From JAZKFT01 sp040386335 (lineage in GTDB: Bacteria > Bacteroidota > Bacteroidia > Chitinophagales > Chitinophagaceae): DNA of 64,000 nt. The stretch lies in assembly GCA_040386335.1 (NCBI GenBank), contig JAZKFT010000022.1:62001-126000 (forward strand). The letters run 5' to 3'. The translations under genes were made by a program, and so were the position numbers. The stretch's first letter is position 1. Each line of letters starts with the position of its first letter. The notes beneath the pieces are model-generated. The model was not told the DNA's origin and ran no database searches. It worked only from the letters and a program-made list of their open reading frames with translations. Positions 37,501 to 45,851 of the stretch are shown one piece after another.

Positions 37501-37697
37501 TCAGTAGTGGTGCCAGCCTTTCCGCCTTTAATAATCGTAACCGACACGCCCTGGAGTGGTTTTCCGTTTTCGTCGGTGATGGTACCGGAGATGGCTTTTA
37601 CCTGGGCCATGCCCAACAGCGGCGATGCTGCCACCAATAAGGCAAACAGGCTTTTAAGACCGTGGCGCCGTAAAGATTTCCAAATCTGGAGAGACAT
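34506..37697 (-). CDS. SusC/RagA-family TonB-dependent outer-membrane transporter
   Basis: A 1063-residue glycan importer. After a signal peptide (ends SPLLGMAQ) comes a carboxypeptidase-regulatory-like domain (about 30-110, ISGTITDENGKPLQGVSV), then a plug domain with VVIVGYGAVKRKDLTGSV and SPLYVVDGFP. A 22-stranded barrel follows, ending with the terminal aromatic strand VVAGVNVTF. It works with the SusD encoded next and takes energy from TonB. I start at MSLQIW (37697); MYLMSL (37706) is equally possible, while the 37823 frame has no signal peptide. A four-half-site dyad array lies about 155-245 bases upstream. First gene of the PUL operon in transcription order. Confidence 0.95.
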   Translation of the reverse strand: MSLQIWKSLRRHGLKSLFALLVAASPLLGMAQVKAISGTITDENGKPLQGVSVTIIKGGKAGTTTDMNGKFSIKAPLKSILLVSSLNFEPRELVVDAKEVYNLSLKASNANSLDDVVIVGYGAVKRKDLTGSVGSVNMKDAAKAPVKSFDDFLAGRVSGVIVQSSDGQPGANANIVIRGAGSISQDNSPLYVVDGFPTESSNANAISPADIESIDILKDASATAIYGARGSNGVILITTKKGKNGPPQVTYNFYAGWQTTPQKMEMMNPYEFVRYVKEVRPALADSVYLKSPITLNDYLGTPSFDMQDLVFQTGRNENHDISLRGGNENTRYSLSGNFNNQRGIIVGSGFKRYQGRISLDQTVTSKLKAGVNANYSYTELIGQPISATNFYASSTPLYSVWGWRPVSSAKGYDSATNLETAFYDPVNDLSNSQDYRVNPYINLVNQYTKNKTSTFVANVYAEYAFSKNLKLRISGGITSVNVTNETFNNSLTQSGSKWNTSGVNGSIATAPVTTWLNENTLTYTKAFGKNHHLAVVAGVSEQGNKNAYRYFYAAQLPNEDLGLDGLDLATVGNTSTVSNSSRWTLVSGLGRINYDFQSKYFLTASMRGDGSSKFAKGHKWGYFPSGAFSWKISSEKFMRKITAVSEAKLRVSYGQSGNNRVSDFAYLPTVDFNNINYYYSSNRQFPAIAGILGSAGNYGLKWETNTQANIGIDLGFFKQRITLTADIYKRTTNDLLLNADLPYANGVASASGFKNVGSLENNGLEFSLNSINIQQKDITWTSSFNISFNRNKILSLAEGQLALLRGSGTFFNTTYSALSPYISVIGRPVGEMYGLVFDGVYQYTDFDKMPNGTYLLKSNIPTNGVTRTAQLPGDIKYKDLNGDGMVDTKDYTIIGSGLPVYTGGLTNNFRYKNFDLNVLLQWSVGNDVINANRYIFEGGVVVNSNLNQFASYANRWSPTNPSNTMFRGGGMGNAAYSSRVIEDGSYLKLRTVSLGYNLPASVLRKVKISNLRVYASAQNLYTWTNYSGQDPEASSRQSNLTPGFDYTTYPHSLSVVAGVNVTF

Positions 37698-38057
37698 AAG
37701 ATACATAAGTGTTGTTTTATTTGGGTTGATCGATGGGAAGAAACGACAACAGCTTTTGACCTGTCCGGCACTATTTTCCGGGGTGGATTTGCCTGCGATG
37801 GTGCTCAATCGTTTTTCCAGCACGAATATGGAATTGTTTTTAAAAAATGGTGGTAGACAATCTTCTTTCCAATGGTAGAAAATCCTCTTTAATACGATTT
37901 TCTACCATTCTTGTATACGGACTAGTAAGATAATCTACCATTTCCAGGCCCGGTTACCAGTTAGCCAACATATTTTATTTGGACCCGCAAACACCATTCT
38001 GACCACAACAGAACTATTTTTGAGGTCATGCTGACTGTACCCAGCAAACAAAACTGC
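37698..38057. other. Divergent intergenic region between susC and the HTCS
   Basis: 360 bases with no gene. It holds the dyad array above. A -7-like element TATTTTTG at 38015-38022 on the plus strand sits well for a transcript starting just before the sensor's second ATG at 38058. No good -33 element was found for it. Confidence 0.5.
37851..37943. promoter_or_regulatory. Four-half-site dyad array, candidate HTCS operator for the PUL
   Basis: Four related half-sites lie in the susC/sensor gap. A is TGGTAGACAATC (37851-37862). B is AATGGTAGAAAATC (37871-37884). C is GATTTTCTACCATT (37896-37909), the exact inverse of B. D is GATAATCTACCATTT (37929-37943). A to B is 22 bases and C to D is 33 bases, two and three helical turns. 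No other feature explains it. Confidence 0.7.
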
Positions 38058-41000
38058 ATGAAGCGTCTTCCCCTGCTTATGATCCTGCTTGCCTTTTTGG
38101 CGTTAGAGCCACAGGGGCAGCCGGTCGATTTTGCACACCTGAATGTGGAAGACGGGCTCTCGCAAAATTCGGTACTGGCCGTCGCACAGGATAACGATGG
38201 GTTCATCTGGCTCGGCACCCGCACCGGGCTAAACCGGTACGACGGCACACGGTTTGTTAAATATTATATTGATCCCGAAAACCGGGGCACTGTTTCCAGT
38301 AATTATATCAGAGCCCTGCTTTGCGACAGCCAGGGGAATCTCTGGGTGGGTACAGCAACTGGGTTGTTCCTTTACGACGCCCAAAACAATAATTTTTATA
38401 AAATAGAAGTTCCCGCTGGCAAAACGGATATCATCAACAGGCTGCAGATCAGTTGCTTTTGCGAAACGGGAAAGGGGCAGATACTTGTAGGCACATCACT
38501 GGGAGTGGCTTCCATCAGGTACGATACCGGCAGCAGCGCCAGCAGCCGGGTCGGGTCTTTCCGGTATGACGTTTTTTCCCCGGCTTTAAACAGTACTATT
38601 GGTCTTAACATCCTGTCAATGCTCCAGAGCCGCGACGGCTCCATTTGGATCGGGTCGGAAAAAGGTGCCCATCAAATCAGGGTCCCCGCTGGCCAGTCTA
38701 TTAGTTCACTTACAAGGCCGGAGCGCCCGGCATTTTTAAAAGACAGTACAGTAACCACACTTGCGGAAGACGACCATCATCAAATATGGATAGGAACGTT
38801 AGCCGTTGGGGTGCGAATTTTTCATCCAAATACGGGGACGCTTTCCTATTTCCAGATGCCCCAGAGCGAAGGGTTCCATTCTGCAATCATCCGCAAGATC
38901 CTGTTTACCGCCCAAAAAAGCACCTGGATCGGCACACGCGAAGGCATTGTAATCGTGGATAGCAACGCCTCTAATACCGTCATCGTGCAAAATATCGCAG
39001 ATGACAACACCAGCCTGAGCCAGAATTCCATTCAAAGCATGTTCCAGGACCGGAACGGCACCATATGGGCGGGTACCTATTTTGGGGGGGTGAACCTGAG
39101 TCACCAATTGCACAATTCGTTTATAAATTTTAAAAAAAGCGGCTACTACTCCAGTCTTAGCGATAACGTGATCAGTTCGGTGGTGGAAGACCGGAACCAG
39201 GATCTCTGGATAGCGACCGAAGGCGGTGGCCTGAACCGCTATCACCGGCCTACCAAAACTTTTACCGCCTTTAAGAACGACGCCGGCGATCCTTCAAGCA
39301 TTGGTAGTAACCTGGTAAAGATTCTATACATAGATCAGAACCAAAACCTGTGGGCAGGCACACATGCCGGGGGCTTCGCCGTATACCTGCCGGCAACGCA
39401 GTCGTTTAAAAGATATTACGATCAGCCAAAGGAAATTCTGAGCAGCGGCAGCGAAATTATGGCGTTGATGGAAGATCCGGATGGCATGTTTTGGGCAGGA
39501 TCGCAGAAAGGCGTGAAGCTCTTCAAAAAAGAGAATACAGCACTGACAGAGATTACGCAACACTGGATTTTGGATAAGCTGGGTAATCATTATATCAGGA
39601 CCTTTCTGAAGGATAGTCGCAATAATTGCTGGATAGCTACCACCGTGGGGCTGTTTTTACTGAGGCCAAACAGCCACGAACTGGTGCCTTTTTCAACCAC
39701 TGCGCCGCATCATTTGCCAGTCAACGACGTCAACATCATTGCGGAAGGCACCAATGGAGATATATGGTTGGGCACCAATGGTGGCGGATTATGCAGGTAC
39801 CAGCCTTCCAACGGACAGCTCACCATTTTTTCCGTCCGCGATGGTCTTCCTGGCAATAATGTGGTGGGTATACTTTGTGAAAATGATAACCAGGTTTGGG
39901 TAAGCACCGACAATGGCCTGTCCAGGTTGCATGTGAAAGAAAAGCGGTTTATCAATTATACCAAGCACGATGGGCTGCCGGGCAATACGTTCAACGTAAA
40001 TGCCTGCCTGAAAACCAGCCGCGGCGAATTCTTTTTCGGTGGCTATTCCGGGCTGACCAGTTTTTATCCTTCTGCAATTACTGTCAATTCCACGCCGCCC
40101 AAATTGTTTATTACCGGGCTGAAACTATTTAATAAGGAAGTAAGTATTGGCGACGAAACCGGGTTGCTGGAGCGGAACATCATCTATACCAAAAAGATAA
40201 CGCTGAGCGCTTCGCAGAATGTTTTTTCTGTAGAGTTTGCGGCACTCAATTTTATCCGTTCGGGCAAAAACCAGTTTGCCTACAAAATAGAAGGCGTAGA
40301 TAAAAACTGGAACTATACCCAACAGCCCAATGCCACCTACAATAACCTGCCGGCCGGCCACTACCTTTTCCTGGCCAAAGGCAGTAATAACGACGGGGAA
40401 TGGAGCAGCCCGGTGGAATTGCAGCTGGTAATTCTGCCGCCCTGGTACCGCACCTGGTGGGCCTATACGATCTACGCTTTGCTGGCTGCAGGCATTGTTT
40501 TCTTCATCATCCGGTTTTTCTTCCTGCAGGCATTGCTTCGCAGGGACCAGGAGCTAACCTCTCTAAAACTGAACTTCTTCACCAATATCTCCCACGAAAT
40601 ACGCACCTATCTGTCGCTGATCACCGGCCCGGTGGAGCGGTTGCTGATGGAGAAAAAAGAGGACGACCCCGATACACTGCAACTGGTAACGATCAAAAAC
40701 AACAGTGCCGATCTGCTGCAGCTGGTAACAGAACTGATGGATTTCAGGAAGGCCGAAACGGGTAACCTGAACCTGCAGGCATCCAGGTTTAACATCGTAC
40801 CCTTTGCCCAGGCGGTGTACCAGTCGTTCCACGAGTTGTTTATCCAAAAAAGCATTGTCACCGATTTTAGCGCCAGCAGCGGAACGATCGAATTGTATTT
40901 TGACAAGGAGCAGATGAAAAAAGTGTTGTTTAACCTGTTTTCAAATGCGTTTAAGTTTACACCGGAAGGCGGACGTGTAAGCCTCATTATTGAAGAAACT

Positions 41001-42191
41001 ACCGACGAAGTAGCGATAAAAGTTACAGATAACGGCAAGGGCATTTCTCCCGAAAACATCGCCAGGCTCTTCGACAACTATTTCCAGGAAAACGATTACG
41101 GGCAGCAAAATACGGGCTATGGTATTGGGCTTGCATTAAGTAAAAGTATTGTGGAATTGCACCATGGCACCTTGACAGCGGAAAGCCAGCAAGGCACCGA
41201 GCACCAGGCAGGCAGCACCTGTTTTACTGTAACGCTGAAAAAAGGGTGTGCCCATTTTGCCAAAATAGAAATACAGGATGGGCCGGTAGTTACCTCACCC
41301 GGTGAGCAGCCGGAGTACAGGATGCCTGAAAATGTCGTTGGAACTTTGCCGGCACCCATTTTAAATGCAGACGGCCAGCAGTTTTCGATACTGGTGGTGG
41401 AAGACAATCCACAGGTACGAAAATTTATCACCGACGCGTTGCAGGAAGCATACAATGTGCTGGAGGCCGGCAACGGGCTGGCCGGCTACAACATGGCTAC
41501 CGAACAGATACCGGACCTGATTATCAGCGACGTAATGATGCCTGAAATGGATGGCTATACGCTCTGTGGTAAAGTAAAAACCGATGAGCGCACCAGCCAT
41601 ATCCCGTTCATTTTATTAACGGCGAAATCGTCAGTGAGCAACCAGGTAAGCGGTCTCGAAATGGGTGCAGATATTTACCTGACCAAGCCATTTAGCATAC
41701 AGATCTTAACGCTCCAGATTAAGAACCTGCTCGCCTCTTCAGCCAGGATCAGGCAGCGTTATAGCCAGCAGATCAGCGGCATCGAACCCTTGCCGGCACA
41801 AGAATCCATCGCGGGGTCAGGCCTGGCAAGGCCGGCCGAAAATTCTGTTCACACCCTCGACAACGAGTTCATAAAACGGCTCATTGCATTGGCTGAAGAA
41901 AACACGGCCAACCCGGTTTTTGATCTTGAAATGATTTGCCGGAAAATGGCAATGAGCCAGTCGGTTTTGTATAAAAAAGTGAAGGCATTAACCGGTCTTA
42001 CCGTCAATGAAATTGTGAAGAGCGTCCGGCTGAAAAAAGCGGCTACGCTCCTCGCAGAGAATAAATATACGGTGTACGAAATCGCCGATATGGTGGGCTA
42101 CGACGATACCAAGTATTTCAGCAAGGAGTTTAAAAAACAGTTTGGTGTCAATCCCAGCAAGTATGGGCAGGATGGGGATGCGGAGGGTTAA
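38058..42191 (+). CDS. Hybrid two-component system sensor/regulator (HTCS) of the PUL
   Basis: A single polypeptide of 1377 residues that senses an oligosaccharide in the periplasm and activates PUL genes. A signal peptide precedes two-component-propeller (Reg_prop) repeats (FIWLGTRTGLNRYDG, LWVGTATGLFLYD and many others), the Y_Y_Y domain (KIEGVDKNWNY) and one transmembrane helix near 800-825. Then come a HisKA domain with His846, a HATPase (DNGKGI, GIGLALSK), a receiver with Asp1158 (SDVMMPEMDG) and a C-terminal AraC helix-turn-helix (about 1285-1377). The H box reads SHEIRTYLSLI, with Tyr where Pro is usual. I start at MKRLPL (38058). Its stop overlaps the stop of the convergent gene. Confidence 0.94.
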   Translation: MKRLPLLMILLAFLALEPQGQPVDFAHLNVEDGLSQNSVLAVAQDNDGFIWLGTRTGLNRYDGTRFVKYYIDPENRGTVSSNYIRALLCDSQGNLWVGTATGLFLYDAQNNNFYKIEVPAGKTDIINRLQISCFCETGKGQILVGTSLGVASIRYDTGSSASSRVGSFRYDVFSPALNSTIGLNILSMLQSRDGSIWIGSEKGAHQIRVPAGQSISSLTRPERPAFLKDSTVTTLAEDDHHQIWIGTLAVGVRIFHPNTGTLSYFQMPQSEGFHSAIIRKILFTAQKSTWIGTREGIVIVDSNASNTVIVQNIADDNTSLSQNSIQSMFQDRNGTIWAGTYFGGVNLSHQLHNSFINFKKSGYYSSLSDNVISSVVEDRNQDLWIATEGGGLNRYHRPTKTFTAFKNDAGDPSSIGSNLVKILYIDQNQNLWAGTHAGGFAVYLPATQSFKRYYDQPKEILSSGSEIMALMEDPDGMFWAGSQKGVKLFKKENTALTEITQHWILDKLGNHYIRTFLKDSRNNCWIATTVGLFLLRPNSHELVPFSTTAPHHLPVNDVNIIAEGTNGDIWLGTNGGGLCRYQPSNGQLTIFSVRDGLPGNNVVGILCENDNQVWVSTDNGLSRLHVKEKRFINYTKHDGLPGNTFNVNACLKTSRGEFFFGGYSGLTSFYPSAITVNSTPPKLFITGLKLFNKEVSIGDETGLLERNIIYTKKITLSASQNVFSVEFAALNFIRSGKNQFAYKIEGVDKNWNYTQQPNATYNNLPAGHYLFLAKGSNNDGEWSSPVELQLVILPPWYRTWWAYTIYALLAAGIVFFIIRFFFLQALLRRDQELTSLKLNFFTNISHEIRTYLSLITGPVERLLMEKKEDDPDTLQLVTIKNNSADLLQLVTELMDFRKAETGNLNLQASRFNIVPFAQAVYQSFHELFIQKSIVTDFSASSGTIELYFDKEQMKKVLFNLFSNAFKFTPEGGRVSLIIEETTDEVAIKVTDNGKGISPENIARLFDNYFQENDYGQQNTGYGIGLALSKSIVELHHGTLTAESQQGTEHQAGSTCFTVTLKKGCAHFAKIEIQDGPVVTSPGEQPEYRMPENVVGTLPAPILNADGQQFSILVVEDNPQVRKFITDALQEAYNVLEAGNGLAGYNMATEQIPDLIISDVMMPEMDGYTLCGKVKTDERTSHIPFILLTAKSSVSNQVSGLEMGADIYLTKPFSIQILTLQIKNLLASSARIRQRYSQQISGIEPLPAQESIAGSGLARPAENSVHTLDNEFIKRLIALAEENTANPVFDLEMICRKMAMSQSVLYKKVKALTGLTVNEIVKSVRLKKAATLLAENKYTVYEIADMVGYDDTKYFSKEFKKQFGVNPSKYGQDGDAEG

Positions 42192-43837
42192 TCCGTAATC
42201 AACTTTACATCCTTAAAAAGATAGCCATTGTCACTCAGTCTCAGTTTCTTACCGCTGGCTGTGGTTACATTACGAAGAATGACTTCTTTGGTTCTGACAA
42301 AAGGAAAGGTTTCCTGGTACGAAGCATCGGTCATTTTTGAATTGAAATTTGAAAAAATTGCCGGCCCCTGGTAAGATTCAGGATGATTGGAGTCGTCGAT
42401 TCGAAGATTTTCGATCGTGATCCGTTCCGGCATATAACAGGTATACCCAAAATTATGCTGGCCCGAATTAGAACCACCAACCAGGTTTGCCGCTACGGGT
42501 TTGCCGTTAGCTGGCACGAAAATGCAGTTGCGTACAAGAACTTCTCCCTGCCAGGTGCTGCCATAATCACTGCGCAAATTGATGAAAGTGTTGCCCCTGA
42601 TGGTCGAGTTCTCAACCGTCAGCAACCCGCTGCCAATGGCATTGATACCCATATGACCGAGTGTGGAGTTGCGAATAGTGGCATTGGCAACCCCCATATG
42701 CGCATCGAACCGGGAAAGCGTGCAGGAATCATACAGCAGGTTTTTGCAAAAGTTAGATCCCAGTATTCCCCAATAGGTTTTGTCGTTGATATCATTTACC
42801 TGGCTGCAGTTTACGAATGATATGCTAATGGCCCGGTTGACGGAAAGATCATAAGTGCCCATGGTAACCGGCGCACCAGCTGCCCCAATGGTGCTATATG
42901 TTTTGTGCCCGCTAAGGATGGTATTCTTTACAGTTACGTAAGCACATTCACCAATATTGAGAAAGCCACCATAGGGCGCTCCATGATCTTCTTCACCAAT
43001 TATGGTATGTTTAAGTCCCTGCACAATAACATGCGATCGCCGGATAGCGATATTCCGGTTATAATAGGTATACTTCGATTCGGCTTTATTGGCAATGGTG
43101 GTAAAACGCCCGCCGGTAATCGTCAATGTCTTTTCATCGATGGGGCGGGCGGTGATATCGGTGACCTGGTCAAAGTCCCAGATGATGGGGGCATTCATGT
43201 CGAGGTTGCCGTTTTTATCAGCAATAAATATATCTGTCTGCGAAGCGCCATCGTTTTGGTTGAGTCCAAAACGGATATACCGTTTTACATGTGAATCGGT
43301 AACGGTGATCAGGCAGGGCCCGGGCAGCGATTGATCGATTTTCTGCTGGTTCCTTTTTAAAGAAGTAATCGATTTAAGTTTGATGGGTTGCAGTGCCGAA
43401 CTGACCGTAAAAACCGGCGCATTACGATTTTCCACTTCGGTATCGTCGATGAGGAAAGCTGCAGTTCCAAAATCCGTGTCGGTCCGGATGATCACTGTTC
43501 GCTCCTTTCCGCCAATATAGTAAGTGGCGCCTTCGTCGGCTTTCACGGAAAGACCCTGCTGGTTGGCGACAGCATGTGTAGCAGCAATGGCGTCTATATC
43601 ATCGGTTTTTCCATTCCCCGTCGCCCCGAAGTCACTGTAACGCACCCATCCTATCTTTTTAAATCTAATCAAATCCTCAGGAGAAACATTTACTTGCAAT
43701 TCTCCCTTTTCACCGGTGGTCACGCCGGTTTTCCTGTGTTCAATGCTTATCAAAACATTTTCTCCTGAACCATTCCCCTGTCCCCATACTAACATCCCAC
43801 AGGTTGACAGTAACAAAGACAACAGCGCATTTTTCAT
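42188..43837 (-). CDS. Secreted right-handed beta-helix protein of the PUL
   Basis: A 549-residue product with a signal peptide (ends MLVWGQG) and a pectate-lyase-like beta-helix. The typical capping segment WVRYSDFGATGNGKTDDIDAI (in part) is followed by many Asn/Ser-turn coils (NIAIRRSHVIVQGLKHTIIG, GECAYVTVKNTILSG, VANATIRNSTLGHMG, LLTVENSTIRGNTFI). No catalytic residues can be assigned by eye. It could be a lyase, a hydrolase or an epimerase acting on the same glycan. I start at MKNALL (43837). It is convergent with the HTCS, overlapping by four bases in a shared TTAA. The context makes a carbohydrate role likely. Confidence 0.78.
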   Translation of the reverse strand: MKNALLSLLLSTCGMLVWGQGNGSGENVLISIEHRKTGVTTGEKGELQVNVSPEDLIRFKKIGWVRYSDFGATGNGKTDDIDAIAATHAVANQQGLSVKADEGATYYIGGKERTVIIRTDTDFGTAAFLIDDTEVENRNAPVFTVSSALQPIKLKSITSLKRNQQKIDQSLPGPCLITVTDSHVKRYIRFGLNQNDGASQTDIFIADKNGNLDMNAPIIWDFDQVTDITARPIDEKTLTITGGRFTTIANKAESKYTYYNRNIAIRRSHVIVQGLKHTIIGEEDHGAPYGGFLNIGECAYVTVKNTILSGHKTYSTIGAAGAPVTMGTYDLSVNRAISISFVNCSQVNDINDKTYWGILGSNFCKNLLYDSCTLSRFDAHMGVANATIRNSTLGHMGINAIGSGLLTVENSTIRGNTFINLRSDYGSTWQGEVLVRNCIFVPANGKPVAANLVGGSNSGQHNFGYTCYMPERITIENLRIDDSNHPESYQGPAIFSNFNSKMTDASYQETFPFVRTKEVILRNVTTASGKKLRLSDNGYLFKDVKLITD

Positions 43838-44409
43838 CTGGTTGTATATATTAATGGTGGCCAAATTAAGCGAAATCGATCAACCGGTAATCTCCGGGCA
43901 TCACGGGATATAAATAAGGATGTGTTGGTCAATAATAGATCTGTCGAAATAACTCAAACACGACGGCGGGGACCATCAAAATAAAACCCGCAGCTTCTCT
44001 CCATCAACAATGAACTGGTATTTTACAATTCATGAATCACCGTTGTCAATTCATTCGACGGTACGTCCTATAACTTCGGCACTATTCTTTTTGAGGTCTA
44101 TTGCTTTTGTCATCACAGGCATAAAAACAAATAACCAAACGGCTATTGCTAAAAAAACCGCCAAAATGCTTTCTTTTTTTCTTTGCCTTTTAATTTCGAA
44201 ATCGCCGGATTTTAATGCCCTGTTAAGCCCGGTAGAAAGCAAAGCCGATTATCTACAGGCATAATAAAATTCCCACAATACCGATGGCGATATTTTGGTG
44301 TATAATGTAATTACCATTTAAAACCTGCAGGTACCGCATGTGAGAAGGTTTATGGTTTTAATACCAGCGCTTTAATCCAAAAGATCCACTCAAATCCCGG
44401 TTCAGACAC
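43838..44409. other. Intergenic region without a supported gene
   Basis: 572 bases between the beta-helix gene and the second GH29 gene. It contains two overlapping antisense short frames (44010-44264 plus, 44051-44242 minus), each spelling one hydrophobic segment. The minus one starts with TTG and has no recognisable family. No promoter, hairpin or repeat stands out. Confidence 0.5.
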
Positions 44410-45810
44410 CTAATTCAACGTTAGCTCCACAACCGGTATTTCATAAGGCGGTTTTTGACGGGGCAGGTTTAGAATCAGGTCGGCTGCATTGTCGGCGCTT
44501 TCGTTTGTAATCAGTTCTGAATAATCGTGCAAAAACTGAGCATATTTGATTTTGCCTTTGTAACCCGGCAAGACCAGCCTGCCGGATGAAGGATAATCGT
44601 AGAGGAAAATATAGAGTTTTTTAGTGCTTTGATTATAACTGGTTTTAGTGAGATCGCTTACCGGTGTTTTATAAATATCCGGGGCAAAGGTGCAGCCGTA
44701 AATGGCTTTGCTGTTGGCCTGCATCCAGTAGCCAATACTATCAAGGGCGCGGTTGGCGCGGTAGTCAAATACGCCTCTAGCCGTAGGCCCTACATTTAAG
44801 ATCAGGTTACCACCATTGCTTACGGAGCTGATCAGCAGATCCAATAACTGGCGGTTGGTTTTCCAGCTGTTCTCGTCGCGGTAATAGCCCCAGGAGCCAG
44901 AAAAGGTTTGGCAGGTTTCCCAGGTTTTGCCTTTGTATTTGGCCAATGTGCTGCTACTTACTTGTTCGGGTGTTTCAAAGTCCTGCCCGTCTTCGTATGC
45001 CTCCAGGTCAAGCCGGTTGTCGACGATGATGCCGGGCTGTAATTTACGGATCAGCCGAAGCAATTCTTCTGACCCCCAATCTGTTTTGCTTTTACCAATA
45101 TAACCATCTGCCGGAAACGAAAAGTCGAGCCAAATGATATCTATTTTTCCATAATTTGAAAGCAGCTCGGTGATCTGGTTTCGCATGTACTGCCGGTATT
45201 TCTCCATATCCTTCCCGGCATTCAGGCGGTTGTAGGCGGCAGTGTCATTCCTGTCCTGAGGACGAAGCGGATGTTTGATATCAATAGTGTAATCAGGATG
45301 GTGCCAGTCGAGCAGGGAATAATAAAAGCCCACTTTAATACCTTCCGCCCTGAAGGCTTCCACGTATTCTTTTAGCAGGTCGCGGCGGGCGCCGGTATTG
45401 GTCGATTTATAGTCAGTGTATTTACTGTCGAACAAACAGAAACCTTCGTGGTGTTTGGCAGTGAGCACCACATATTTCATGCCTGCTGCTTTGGCCTTTC
45501 GTGCCCAGGACGCGGGGTCGTATTGGTCGGGGTTGAAATTCTCAAAATATTTTTGGTATTGCTCATTGGTAAGAAACTCACGGCTTTTGACCCACTCGTG
45601 CCTTGCCGGCAATGCATATAACCCCCAGTGGATAAACATGCCAAAGCGGCCATTGGTCCACCAGTTCATCCGGGCATCTTTTTGAGCAGCCGTTTCACTA
45701 CCAAGCTTCTTCTTTTGGGCGATGGCTGATAGGGATACCAACAGCAAGAAAGGGAGCAGCAAACTCCATACGCGTTGCTTTGCAACTTGCAATAACATAT
45801 CGTTTATCAT
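44410..45810 (-). CDS. GH29 alpha-L-fucosidase (copy 2)
   Basis: A 466-residue retaining fucosidase closely similar to the copy at 26086-27468. Signal peptide (ends SAIAQ), then WWTNGRFGMFIHWGLYALPARHEW, YVVLTAKHHEGFCLFDSKYTDY and IDIIWLDFSFP with nucleophile candidate Asp229, and the same C-terminal beta domain. By eye most of the catalytic barrel is identical to copy 1; differences cluster around the nucleophile loop (DFSFPADGYIGK versus DYSYPGKFGK). That suggests duplication followed by a change of linkage or aglycone preference. MLLQVA (45798) is an alternative start. It stands at the far edge of the PUL, beside alaS. Confidence 0.93.
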   Translation of the reverse strand: MINDMLLQVAKQRVWSLLLPFLLLVSLSAIAQKKKLGSETAAQKDARMNWWTNGRFGMFIHWGLYALPARHEWVKSREFLTNEQYQKYFENFNPDQYDPASWARKAKAAGMKYVVLTAKHHEGFCLFDSKYTDYKSTNTGARRDLLKEYVEAFRAEGIKVGFYYSLLDWHHPDYTIDIKHPLRPQDRNDTAAYNRLNAGKDMEKYRQYMRNQITELLSNYGKIDIIWLDFSFPADGYIGKSKTDWGSEELLRLIRKLQPGIIVDNRLDLEAYEDGQDFETPEQVSSSTLAKYKGKTWETCQTFSGSWGYYRDENSWKTNRQLLDLLISSVSNGGNLILNVGPTARGVFDYRANRALDSIGYWMQANSKAIYGCTFAPDIYKTPVSDLTKTSYNQSTKKLYIFLYDYPSSGRLVLPGYKGKIKYAQFLHDYSELITNESADNAADLILNLPRQKPPYEIPVVELTLN

Positions 45811-45851
45811 TTATGGTGTAAATGCTGTGCTCCCCTTTTCTACCCCATCCG

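Noticed and set aside
37698..37823. 42 extra N-terminal residues of SusC in the longest frame
   Set aside because: They do not form a signal peptide; the Met at 37697 or 37706 does.
44051..44242. Short minus-strand frame (63 codons) spelling one transmembrane helix
   Set aside because: Start is TTG, no recognisable homologue, and the region looks non-coding on both strands; kept only as intergenic.
44010..44264. Short plus-strand frame (84 codons) with a hydrophobic segment
   Set aside because: It overlaps an equally likely minus-strand frame, has no family resemblance, no promoter-like element and no operon partner.
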